A stretch of 11,782 nt of DNA from an uncultured Nitrospinaceae bacterium (lineage in GTDB: Bacteria; Nitrospinota; Nitrospinia; Nitrospinales; VA-1): assembly GCA_938073925.1 (NCBI GenBank), contig CALJGH010000098.1:1-11782 (forward strand), written 5' to 3'. Shown in pieces: positions 1-6,279 of this stretch. The translations under genes and the position numbers were made by a program. The notes below the pieces were generated by a model. That model saw only the letters and a list, made by a program, of their open reading frames with translations, made no database searches and was not told the DNA's origin. How positions within the stretch are numbered: position 1 is the first letter of the stretch; each line of letters begins with the position of its first letter.

Positions 1-905
1 AAAATTCCACCAATATAGTGCAGTCCCATTTCACTAAATCCGGCATAACTGTTCCCGGCAAACAAAGGTTTACCATCCTTCCAGATACTCTGATGGGTAT
101 GCATTCCTGTACCGTTATCGCCATACATAGGTTTCGGCATAAATGTCGCCGTTTTACCATGTGCTTTCGCAACATTTTTAACGATGTATTTGTACCACAT
201 CAGTTTATCGGCATTATCTACGAGTGACGAAAAACGCATCGCGAGTTCACACTGCCCACCAGTGGCAACTTCATGATGATGACACTCCATGGTGATACCC
301 ACTTGTTCCATCGTCAACATCATTTCAGTTCGAATGTCTTGTAATGTGTCGGAGGGAGCAACGGGGAAATAACCTTCCTTATGGCGAGGTTTGTGACCCA
401 GGTTAGGGCCTTCGTCACTACCTGTATTCCAAGTTCCTTCTTCTGAATCGATGGAATAAAAAGATTCATTCGTTGTTGAATCGTACTGAATATTATCGAA
501 GATAAAAAATTCAGCTTCAGGGCCAAAATATGCTGTGTCGCCGATGCCCGTGGATTTAAGATAGGCCTCTGCTTTTTGCGCTATGTTTCTCGGATCTCGA
601 CTGTATTTTTCTTTGGTAATGGGGTCAACAACATTACAAATCATGCTAACGGTTGGGTGCTTCATAAAAGGATCCATGACCGTTGTAGCTGGATCAGGAA
701 TAACTAGCATGTCACTGTTATTGATAGCCTGCCAACCACGGATACTTGATCCATCGAAGCCCAGTCCTTCTTCAAACAAGTCTTCTGCTAATTCACTGGT
801 GGGAACAGAAAAATGCTGCCACGAACCCAACAGATCCATAAACTTCAAATCGATGACTCGGGCTTTATTTTGTTTAGCGAAAGCTACCGCCTCTTTGGGG
901 GTCAT
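1..905 (-). CDS. glnA: Glutamine synthetase type I, 3' end cut by window edge
   Basis: Glutamine synthetase makes glutamine from glutamate, ammonia and ATP in the cytoplasm, normally as a dodecamer. The N-terminal 301 codons of an expected ~470 are visible; the frame is open to the window edge. Numbering runs in step with E. coli GlnA. The DGSSIRGW active-site loop is at residues 51-58, GPEAEFF carries the metal ligands E130 and E132, HHHEVATGGQCE carries E212 and E220, and DNGTGMHTH contains H269. The adenylylation tyrosine (near residue 397) lies beyond the edge, so control by adenylylation cannot be judged. The ATG at 903-905 follows an AGGAG ribosome site at 914-918 with good spacing. glnB lies 145 bases upstream on the same strand, fitting a shared nitrogen-control unit. 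All active-site residues within the visible part are intact. Confidence 0.97.
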   Translation of the reverse strand, partial: MTPKEAVAFAKQNKARVIDLKFMDLLGSWQHFSVPTSELAEDLFEEGLGFDGSSIRGWQAINNSDMLVIPDPATTVMDPFMKHPTVSMICNVVDPITKEKYSRDPRNIAQKAEAYLKSTGIGDTAYFGPEAEFFIFDNIQYDSTTNESFYSIDSEEGTWNTGSDEGPNLGHKPRHKEGYFPVAPSDTLQDIRTEMMLTMEQVGITMECHHHEVATGGQCELAMRFSSLVDNADKLMWYKYIVKNVAKAHGKTATFMPKPMYGDNGTGMHTHQSIWKDGKPLFAGNSYAGFSEMGLHYIGGI

Positions 906-943
906 TAATATTTCTCCTGCAAAAATTAATTAAAATAAGTTCA

Positions 944-990
944 CTAAAATAAAACAGAAAAGTCCAGCGCCGCATAACGACTGCTGAACT
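944..990 (-). terminator. Hairpin with T-rich tail between glnB and glnA, possible terminator or attenuator
   Basis: On the minus strand, AGTTCAGC (983-990) can pair with GCTGGACT (961-968). This gives an 8-bp stem with one G-T wobble around a 14-base loop. The downstream tract (about 960-944) reads TTTCTGTTTTATTTTAG, which is T-rich but interrupted. The hairpin lies in the 145-base gap after the glnB stop and before the glnA ribosome site. It could partly end transcripts after glnB and so lower glnA relative to glnB, or act as a processing site. The long loop and broken T tract make it a weak-to-moderate terminator by eye. Confidence 0.4.
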
Positions 991-1050
991 GAAATAAACA
1001 AATTTTCCGGAACCACCTCTGCAAGTTACAAACTCAACTTATTGCAAAGG

Positions 1051-1389
1051 CTAAACAGCATCTTCTCCGCGTTCCCCAGTTCGAATACGAATGGTGTCCT
1101 GAAGGTCAATTACAAAAATCTTTCCATCACCAATTCTACCTGTCTGCGCGGCTTGCATAATTGTGTTAATCACATCTTCCACCTGGGTATCACTGACAAT
1201 AATTTCCATTTTTATCTTCGGAAGAAAATCCACAACATATTCAGCTCCACGGTATAGTTCGGTGTGACCTTTTTGTCGACCATAACCTTTCACTTCACTG
1301 ACAGTTATGCCTTTTATACCAATTTCATTAAGCTTGTCTTTAACTTCATCCAGTTTGAAAGGCTTAATAATTGCCTCAACCTTTTTCAT
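1051..1389 (-). CDS. glnB: Nitrogen regulatory protein PII
   Basis: PII is a small trimeric signal protein. It reads 2-oxoglutarate, ATP/ADP and, in many bacteria, glutamine through uridylylation, and it controls glutamine synthetase, its adenylyltransferase, NtrB or ammonium channels. The 112-residue length is exact for the family. The T-loop (about residues 37-55, GRQKGHTELYRGAEY) keeps Y51, the uridylylation target. The B-loop TGRIGDGK (83-90) and the C-loop arginines in IRIRTGE are intact. The sequence is closer in feel to GlnB than to a divergent GlnK, and no amtB gene is adjacent. The ATG at 1387-1389 follows GAGG with six bases of spacing. It sits directly upstream of glnA, and the region in front carries sigma-54- and sigma-70-like promoters, which fits nitrogen-responsive expression. 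It is complete, with no anomaly. Confidence 0.97.
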   Translation of the reverse strand: MKKVEAIIKPFKLDEVKDKLNEIGIKGITVSEVKGYGRQKGHTELYRGAEYVVDFLPKIKMEIIVSDTQVEDVINTIMQAAQTGRIGDGKIFVIDLQDTIRIRTGERGEDAV

Positions 1390-1513
1390 AAGTAACCTCT
1401 AGCCAATTTGTTCAGATAGATCAGGGTCTGCTAACGACTTACCATCAGGTTTGTATTGACACCTAATTGATTCGCTTAAATACCCCCTTAATAACACCGT
1501 TACCCCTGCAGTG

Positions 1514-1530
1514 TACAATTTCCGTGCCAA
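1514..1530 (-). promoter_or_regulatory. Sigma-54 (RpoN) promoter upstream of glnB
   Basis: The minus strand reads TTGGCACGGAAATTGTA. Set against the established sigma-54 consensus TTGGCACG-N4-TTGCW, the -24 element (TTGGCACG) is perfect. The spacing is exact. The -12 element is TTGT instead of TTGC, so one of the two highly conserved -12 bases is changed. The predicted start is near 1503, about 115 bases before the glnB ATG. The position in front of glnB-glnA, classic nitrogen-regulated genes, strongly supports the reading. Activation by an NtrC-type protein is inferred; I did not find a clear NtrC site. Confidence 0.72.
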
Positions 1531-1546
1531 CACTGACGGTCGACAC

Positions 1547-1556
1547 ACTCATGAGT
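1547..1556. repeat. 10-bp perfect palindrome upstream of the sigma-54 site
   Basis: ACTCATGAGT is a perfect inverted repeat with its centre about 22 bases upstream of the sigma-54 -24 element and about 50 bases downstream of the sigma-70 -10 element. Short flanking GGTC and GACC on the minus strand extend the dyad imperfectly. It could be an operator for a dimeric regulator, but the sequence does not match an NtrC site that I recognise, and a palindrome of this length can arise by chance. Confidence 0.3.
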
Positions 1557-1604
1557 ATCTGACCAAAAACCTATGCATTTAAAGGAGTTGAAGAAGCGAA
1601 AAAA

Positions 1605-1633
1605 ACTATACCATACCCCCCTATTAAATTCAA
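1605..1633 (-). promoter_or_regulatory. Sigma-70-like promoter upstream of glnB
   Basis: The minus strand carries TTGAAT (1628-1633), a 17-base spacer and TATAGT (1605-1610). The -35 element matches 4 of 6 consensus bases and the -10 element 5 of 6, at the ideal spacing. The start would be near 1597, upstream of the sigma-54 promoter, giving a leader of about 200 bases. A housekeeping plus a nitrogen-regulated promoter in tandem is the arrangement known for enterobacterial glnA. This is inferred from motif and position only. Confidence 0.5.
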
Positions 1634-1696
1634 ACCCGAACCCGTGCCTAATTTTAAGACAAAATGCTCATGAAAATGGTTAATTTTTAAGCGTTT

Positions 1697-2341
1697 TCAA
1701 GCTTTGTCACATTCTGACGAAAGGTGGTTTAACTTTGTTTCGAGCTCCAGGCGTTTTTCTTCAACCAATTCTTCTGAAGTCCGCGAAGCAAGGTAAATGG
1801 GAGAACCGAAGTTTATGCTACAGCGGGTGAAGGGAAGAGGCAGAATAAATTTGTCCCAAGTGTTCAAAGCTACCTTGTTCTTTGCTGAAAAAGTCATTGG
1901 AAACAATGGCAATTTGGTAATAGCCGCCAATTGCAAAGAACCAGACTGGGCAACACAACGCGGACCACGGGAACCATCTGCAATGATTATGATTCGTTGA
2001 CCGTCTCGCAAAACGCGAATCAGAGACCGAGCCGCAGGCACTGCTTTTTTAAATGTAGACCCGCGAATCACAGAATATCCCATCAAACGTGCAAGCTTTG
2101 CCAACAAATCTCCGTCTGCACTCGGACTGATCAATAAAAAATAATCGGGGCGATTTCTTAGAAAATAGAATAGATAAAAAATTCTTCCATGCCACAAAGT
2201 TAGAATATAAGGTCCGGTCAAACTCTTGATTTGATTTTCCGCCTCGCTATTCAGGTTCTTCATGCGAAGTGTCGCGCACCACAGGTAAACAACTCCATAT
2301 AGAAGATAGGGAATTACATAATTAAAGAGAAATTTTTTCAT
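1697..2341 (-). CDS. DUF374 lysophospholipid-type acyltransferase, candidate late lipid A acyltransferase
   Basis: The 214-residue protein belongs to the DUF374 (COG2121) acyltransferase family. An N-terminal hydrophobic stretch (residues 3-24) should anchor it to the inner membrane. Family signatures are WHGR (50-53), the SPSADGD block (72-78), RGS (93-95) and DGSRGPR (122-128, usually DGPRGPR), followed by GSP (179-181). H51 is the likely catalytic histidine. LpxJ, a secondary lipid A acyltransferase of epsilonproteobacteria, belongs to the same DUF374 family. The gene overlaps the end of lpxB by 20 bases and has no clear ribosome site, which suggests translational coupling. I therefore infer acylation of lipid A or a precursor. 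Acylation of a phospholipid is the alternative. The start is an ATG at 2339-2341. Confidence 0.85.
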   Translation of the reverse strand: MKKFLFNYVIPYLLYGVVYLWCATLRMKNLNSEAENQIKSLTGPYILTLWHGRIFYLFYFLRNRPDYFLLISPSADGDLLAKLARLMGYSVIRGSTFKKAVPAARSLIRVLRDGQRIIIIADGSRGPRCVAQSGSLQLAAITKLPLFPMTFSAKNKVALNTWDKFILPLPFTRCSINFGSPIYLASRTSEELVEEKRLELETKLNHLSSECDKA

Positions 2342-3494
2342 GTGGAGTTATTTTTGATAATGAATTAGCCATGCTCGACGCAACGGCCTTCATTACTCCC
2401 GGGCTACCCAGGTTTTTACGAACTCGCAATAATCGATCTCGTACTTCCTGGCAATGTTCAGGGTTCTTTAAAAATTTCAAAGTTTCTGCTGCAATGTTTT
2501 CTGCGTTTGCCTCACTCTGAATCAATTCTGGAGCAACGCCTTCTCCCGCTACAATATTGACCAACCCATAATAAGGAGTATTTACAAGCCTGAGAGCCAA
2601 CCAATAAGTCAATGGACTCAGTTTATAAACAATCACCATGGGACAACCTATGATTCCGGCTTCAAGAGTCGCCGAGCCCGATGCGATTATAAGAGTATCG
2701 CAAGTGTTCATTACGTCATAGGTTTCACCTTGAATTATTTTTATATCGAGCGGATTAGAACCCAACTTCTGTTGAATCAAATCAGTATTGATCGATTCAG
2801 CAACAGGAAGTAGGAACTGGCAAGAGCCTAACTCTTTTTTTATTTTCTCTGCGGCCTGCAACATTTCATCCAACAAAGAAGTGACTTCATTCATCCGGCT
2901 TCCGGGAAGAAGTCCAACCGTTTTTATATCTGAATTCAGAGAAAATTTTTCCAGGCTTTCTTCTCTGGTACGAGTAGGGTGTACCATTTCGATAAAAGGG
3001 TGACCTAAAAACTCAGCATCAACACCTGCTTCCCGGTACATTTCTTCCTCAAAAGGTAGAATAACAAACATCTTATGCACCGACTTACGAATATCTTTTA
3101 TTCTACCCTTTCTCCATGCCCATACTTGCGGGCTGATAAAATAATAAATAGGACAATCGTGCTTTCGACCCTGCTTTGCGAGTCTGAGATTCAAGGTAGG
3201 GTAATCGATAAGTATCACTGCGGTGTATTTACGCGATGCAATTTCTTTCATCAAGGCGCGATAGACACTAAAATAATGACCGAAATCGGCAAAAATTTCT
3301 ACCAGGCCGACTGCTCCCATGCGCTCAATACCAAACAGAGTATTAACACCAGCATCGCGCATACGGGTCCCCCCCATTCCGGTAAACCGAGCCTTGGGAT
3401 AAATATCTAATAAAGATTGAACAAGTTTTGACCCATGTAAATCGCCTGAGGCTTCACCTGCTACTATTAAGAAATGAGGCTCTAGAATATTCAT
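2322..3494 (-). CDS. lpxB: Lipid-A-disaccharide synthase
   Basis: LpxB (GT19 family) joins UDP-2,3-diacylglucosamine to lipid X, releasing UDP and giving the beta-1',6-linked disaccharide of lipid A at the inner face of the inner membrane. Visible signatures are the N-terminal GEASGD (residues 13-18), GMGG, DYPTLNLRLA, SPQVWAWR, FLGHP and GLLPGSR. The length of 390 residues is normal. I chose the ATG at 3492-3494 because MNILEPHFLIVAGEASGD matches the usual LpxB N-terminus and a GGGGAG ribosome site lies 8 bases upstream. The frame stays open to a GTG at 3536 and an ATG at 3524, which would add 14 or 10 residues; the GTG form would overlap lpxI by 8 bases. It follows lpxI, which supplies its lipid X substrate, and overlaps the acyltransferase gene. 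Confidence 0.96.
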   Translation of the reverse strand: MNILEPHFLIVAGEASGDLHGSKLVQSLLDIYPKARFTGMGGTRMRDAGVNTLFGIERMGAVGLVEIFADFGHYFSVYRALMKEIASRKYTAVILIDYPTLNLRLAKQGRKHDCPIYYFISPQVWAWRKGRIKDIRKSVHKMFVILPFEEEMYREAGVDAEFLGHPFIEMVHPTRTREESLEKFSLNSDIKTVGLLPGSRMNEVTSLLDEMLQAAEKIKKELGSCQFLLPVAESINTDLIQQKLGSNPLDIKIIQGETYDVMNTCDTLIIASGSATLEAGIIGCPMVIVYKLSPLTYWLALRLVNTPYYGLVNIVAGEGVAPELIQSEANAENIAAETLKFLKNPEHCQEVRDRLLRVRKNLGSPGVMKAVASSMANSLSKITPHEKISL

Positions 3495-3528
3495 TTTCCT
3501 CACTCCCCTTGAATCTGAGTCCATCCTG

Positions 3529-4344
3529 CTAAACACATGTCACTGCAAGCTTGGCTTCATCAGATATTTTAACAACTTTTTCCTGTTCCACCACCATCAC
3601 GCGTTCTGCTTCTAAAGCTAAAACCGAGGCCCCGCCTTCTATGAGAGTTCTTATGGTTTGTGGACCAATACCAGGACTATCATACCGATAATCCTGATTT
3701 GTTCTGCTGACTTTTATTATCACACAGCCTCCCTTGGCCAATTCACATCCACGTTGAATAGCCTTGTCTGTTCCTTCAAACGCTTCAACGGCAATGACCG
3801 TTTTATTTTTGACTACCAGAGTCTGACCGATTTCCATATCTGCCAGTTTTCGCGCAATGGGCAATCCAAATTCGATATCCTCTAATTCTTTTTGAGTAGG
3901 TGTTCGACGAGTCAGAACACCGGTCTTGGGATAGATTTCTGCTAAAAAATCTTTCTGACTTAGAACACGCACGCCTTCTTTTTCTAGTTCATCAATCACC
4001 CCTAGAAGTAAAACTTTATCTTCATGGGTAACAATATTTTTTAAAAACTTGATGAATTTCAAATCAGGCAATTGAAGTTTATAGATAATACTCTTATCCA
4101 CTTTCCCCAATATCAGCAATTCTTCTACGTTATTTTTTTTCAACGCATCAAGGATTTTACCCGGTTGCCCGACTCCAAATGAATAGCATTGCTCTGAATA
4201 GGGAGAAAGGTTCGATTGTATCTCATCCGAAAAACCAATGCTTATCAACCGCGTTCCATTTTGTTGGGCTTTTCTGGCGAAGTAGATCGGAATTTCTCCG
4301 GTACCCGCAATCAATCCGATTTTTTTTGTAGGGTGGGATGGCAT
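3529..4344 (-). CDS. lpxI: UDP-2,3-diacylglucosamine diphosphatase, LpxI type
   Basis: LpxI hydrolyses UDP-2,3-diacylglucosamine to lipid X and UMP, the fourth step of lipid A synthesis. It is unrelated to LpxH, the enzyme used by E. coli. The 271-residue length fits. The N-terminal LpxI domain begins KIGLIAGTGEIP (residues 8-19) and includes LILGKVDKS (77-85). The C-terminal DUF1009 domain includes the TGVLTRRTPT block (141-150), VVKNKTVIAVEAFEGTD (177-193) and the signature DYRYDSPGIGPQT (218-230). D222 in that signature probably corresponds to the essential aspartate of Caulobacter LpxI. The ATG at 4342-4344 has no obvious ribosome site. A 131-base gap precedes it, the longest inside the lpx cluster, so it may have its own expression control. 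Confidence 0.95.
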   Translation of the reverse strand: MPSHPTKKIGLIAGTGEIPIYFARKAQQNGTRLISIGFSDEIQSNLSPYSEQCYSFGVGQPGKILDALKKNNVEELLILGKVDKSIIYKLQLPDLKFIKFLKNIVTHEDKVLLLGVIDELEKEGVRVLSQKDFLAEIYPKTGVLTRRTPTQKELEDIEFGLPIARKLADMEIGQTLVVKNKTVIAVEAFEGTDKAIQRGCELAKGGCVIIKVSRTNQDYRYDSPGIGPQTIRTLIEGGASVLALEAERVMVVEQEKVVKISDEAKLAVTCV

Positions 4345-4371
4345 TACAAAAATTCAGGCCGGACTGTTAGC

Positions 4372-4389
4372 CCTGCCTTGCAAGGGAGG
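4372..4389. repeat. 18-bp near-perfect palindrome upstream of lpxI
   Basis: CCTGCCTTGCAAGGGAGG is an inverted repeat without a spacer. The inner ten bases CCTTGCAAGG are perfect, then comes one G/G mismatch, then three more matching pairs. It lies 28 bases upstream of the lpxI start in the 131-base intergenic gap. With no loop it looks more like a dimer operator than a transcript hairpin, but no regulator can be named and chance is not excluded. Confidence 0.35.
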
Positions 4390-4411
4390 AAATATTAACA
4401 AATTTATTTTT

Positions 4412-4448
4412 AGGGATACCGACCTATTAACTGCGGCGGTTTTTCCCT
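4412..4448. other. Interrupted hairpin in the gap between the Gfo/Idh gene and lpxI
   Basis: On the plus strand AGGGA and ACCG (4412-4416, 4418-4421) are complementary to CGGT and TCCCT (4437-4440, 4444-4448). This gives a nine-pair stem with a 1/3 internal loop and a 15-base end loop. On the transcribed minus strand no T-run follows, so it is not a classic terminator. It may be an mRNA processing or stability element between the Gfo/Idh and lpxI cistrons. Confidence 0.3.
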
Positions 4449-4475
4449 GACCTACACGCCGACCGGAAACTATTT

Positions 4476-5435
4476 TCAATGATTTTTATTGAACTGACCA
4501 AGAATATTCAAAGCGATTTCCAAAGAATAGAGCTCATTATTGATAGCCACTTTTCTTTGATGGCCATTCGTTGCACAGTCCAGAAAATGTTTGAGTTCCA
4601 GTTTAAGAGGGTTGTCTTTGTGCACAAAGATTCTCTCAACCAACGATTCCTGTTTATACCTTACTGAATCTTTGCTCAGCTTATGCTCAGAGGAAGATTT
4701 TTTATGTACATAAATTTCCTGATCGGTGTAATCCAAAACAACATAAGAATCTTTTTGGGTGACTGAGAGGGTTCTAATTTGATTTTGAGAAGCCCGGCTG
4801 GCAAGAATGTTGGCGATACATCCATTTTCGAATTCAAGTTGAGCGTTTACCAAATCGTCCTTTTTAGAAAACACCGATGCGCCCAACACATTGATGTTAA
4901 CTACTTTAGACTGAATAAGATTTAGAATAATATCAATATCATGGATCATTATATCGAGTACCACTCCATCATCTTTAATACGATCTGTAAAAGGCCCCAT
5001 GCGCTTACACTCTACAAAAATGGGCGAATCAACGATTTTATGCAACTCCTGAACTGCCCCATTGAAACGTTCCACATGACCAATATGCAAAGTCAGACCT
5101 TTATCTTCGGCAATTTTAAAAAGCTCACGAGCCTGATCTAGGTCATTTGCGCAAGGCTTTTCAAGCAATACATGAATACCCGCACTCAACAAATCTTTTG
5201 TGATCGGGTAATGCAACCCTGTTGGAACAGCTACCACAGCAACTTCAACCTTGCCGTAAAGATCCTGATGGTTGCTGAAACCTGGAGTTCCATAATTTTT
5301 ATCGATCTTATTTAGATTTTTGGGATCGGTATCCACTACCGCGGTAAGTTCCACACCAACCAATTCGGCGAGAATACCCACATGGTATGTACCCATCCTT
5401 CCGACTCCAACAACACCAACTTTAACCTTACTCAC
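4476..5435 (-). CDS. Gfo/Idh/MocA oxidoreductase, GnnA-like, in lpx cluster
   Basis: This is a 319-residue NAD(P)-dependent oxidoreductase. The Rossmann motif GVGRMG is at residues 10-15, EKP with the catalytic-type lysine K93 at 92-94, GHVERFN at 119-125, and the second-domain motif DIMIHDID at 161-168. In Acidithiobacillus and Leptospira a related enzyme, GnnA, oxidises C3 of UDP-GlcNAc so that the transaminase GnnB can add an amino group, and those genes lie near lpxA. The position here, sharing one base with the end of lpxA and upstream of lpxI-lpxB, supports a sugar-nucleotide role in lipid A. No gnnB is in the window, so the exact reaction is not established. The start is a GTG (5433-5435) inside a TAGTG overlap, with GAGGGG about ten bases upstream, consistent with coupling to lpxA. 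Confidence 0.85.
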   Translation of the reverse strand: MSKVKVGVVGVGRMGTYHVGILAELVGVELTAVVDTDPKNLNKIDKNYGTPGFSNHQDLYGKVEVAVVAVPTGLHYPITKDLLSAGIHVLLEKPCANDLDQARELFKIAEDKGLTLHIGHVERFNGAVQELHKIVDSPIFVECKRMGPFTDRIKDDGVVLDIMIHDIDIILNLIQSKVVNINVLGASVFSKKDDLVNAQLEFENGCIANILASRASQNQIRTLSVTQKDSYVVLDYTDQEIYVHKKSSSEHKLSKDSVRYKQESLVERIFVHKDNPLKLELKHFLDCATNGHQRKVAINNELYSLEIALNILGQFNKNH

Positions 5436-6205
5436 TACTTTGTCACCCCTCTAGTGGAGTTTTTAATAAAATCCAACAGATGATTAATCTCTTCGTGCAT
5501 TTCAAATTCCGACCTTATTTTTTCCACGGACTGACTGGTATTCAGATCGGGCTGAGAAATTATTTTAAAAGCCTTTTTTATCGCGGCTCTTACATTGGGT
5601 TTAAAGTTTGCCCGCTTTAATCCTACCGCATTGATACTCAATAAACGAGCAGGCGTTCCTTCCACCATTGAAAAAGGCAAAACATCCTGATTCACTCCTG
5701 CCATTCCGCCTATCATCGAGTTTCTACCAATTCGAACAAATTGATGTATCCCTACCAGACCCGAAATGAAAGCCTGATTTTCCACTATGACATGCCCCGA
5801 CAAACCTGTACCATTTACTATAACTACCTGATCGCCAATTTCACAGTCATGGCCCAAATGAGAATATGCCATTAGCAGGCAATTTTTTCCAATCCGCGTC
5901 ACGCCATCCTTATAACCAGATCGGTGTATGGTCGCATACTCACGTATAACCGTTCCATTGCCAATTTCGACTGAGGAAGAAACATCCTCGAAACCCATGA
6001 TTTGCGGTTCGCCACCTATCGACGCACCGTGGAAAATTTTACAACCTTCTCCGATTACCGTGTTGGCTTCAATTAAGGTATGAGATCCGATAACCGTTTC
6101 CTGGCCTATTTGCACATGCGGACCAATAATCGAAAATGGCCCAACTGAAACACCTGCCCCCAGTTCTGCGCCTGGGTCAATGATCGAACTGGAGTGAATG
6201 TTCAA
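5435..6205 (-). CDS. lpxA: Acyl-ACP--UDP-sugar O-acyltransferase
   Basis: LpxA moves a 3-hydroxyacyl chain from ACP to position 3 of UDP-GlcNAc (or of a 3-amino analogue), the first step of lipid A synthesis, as a cytoplasmic trimer. The 256 residues show the left-handed beta-helix built of hexapeptide repeats (about 1-185), then the C-terminal helical part from LKRANF. The catalytic histidine is H119 in HLGHDC; H138 and H154 match E. coli H144 and H160. G167 aligns with E. coli G173, the acyl-length ruler, which suggests room for a long chain. The usual PQDLKY segment is altered to PQIMGF (67-72). The start is a TTG (6203-6205) with a TAA two codons before it, so no longer form exists. The ribosome site is weak. 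The N-terminus MNIHSSSIIDPGAEL fits the family. Confidence 0.94.
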   Translation of the reverse strand: MNIHSSSIIDPGAELGAGVSVGPFSIIGPHVQIGQETVIGSHTLIEANTVIGEGCKIFHGASIGGEPQIMGFEDVSSSVEIGNGTVIREYATIHRSGYKDGVTRIGKNCLLMAYSHLGHDCEIGDQVVIVNGTGLSGHVIVENQAFISGLVGIHQFVRIGRNSMIGGMAGVNQDVLPFSMVEGTPARLLSINAVGLKRANFKPNVRAAIKKAFKIISQPDLNTSQSVEKIRSEFEMHEEINHLLDFIKNSTRGVTK

Positions 6206-6279
6206 GGTTTAAAACGAGTGATCTGGTTTCAAATTGGGTTAAGCATCTGAGATATCTAATAAAAATCTAATCATTCAGA

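Larger units (their letters stand above)
1390..1696. other. 307-base intergenic region: glnB leader and promoter region
   Basis: No gene is visible here on either strand. It separates the acyltransferase stop (1697) from the glnB start (1389). It holds, on the minus strand, a sigma-70-like promoter (1605-1633), a 10-bp palindrome (1547-1556) and a sigma-54-like promoter (1514-1530), followed by a leader of about 110-115 bases to the glnB ATG. I see no convincing intrinsic terminator just after the acyltransferase gene, so readthrough from the lpx cluster into glnB is possible. Confidence 0.75.

Noticed and set aside
1455..1485. A plus-strand TTGACA followed by an AT-rich -10-like sequence.
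   Set aside because: No gene lies downstream on the plus strand, the -10 is poor, and it falls within the glnB leader.
1641..1658. A second sigma-54-like -24 half site (AGGCACGG on the minus strand) upstream of glnB.
   Set aside because: At the required spacing the -12 element reads CGGG in place of TTGC, so only half the promoter is present.
3495..3536. An N-terminal extension of LpxB from a GTG at 3536 or an ATG at 3524.
   Set aside because: The added residues have no counterpart in the LpxB family, while the ATG at 3494 has a ribosome site and the canonical N-terminus.
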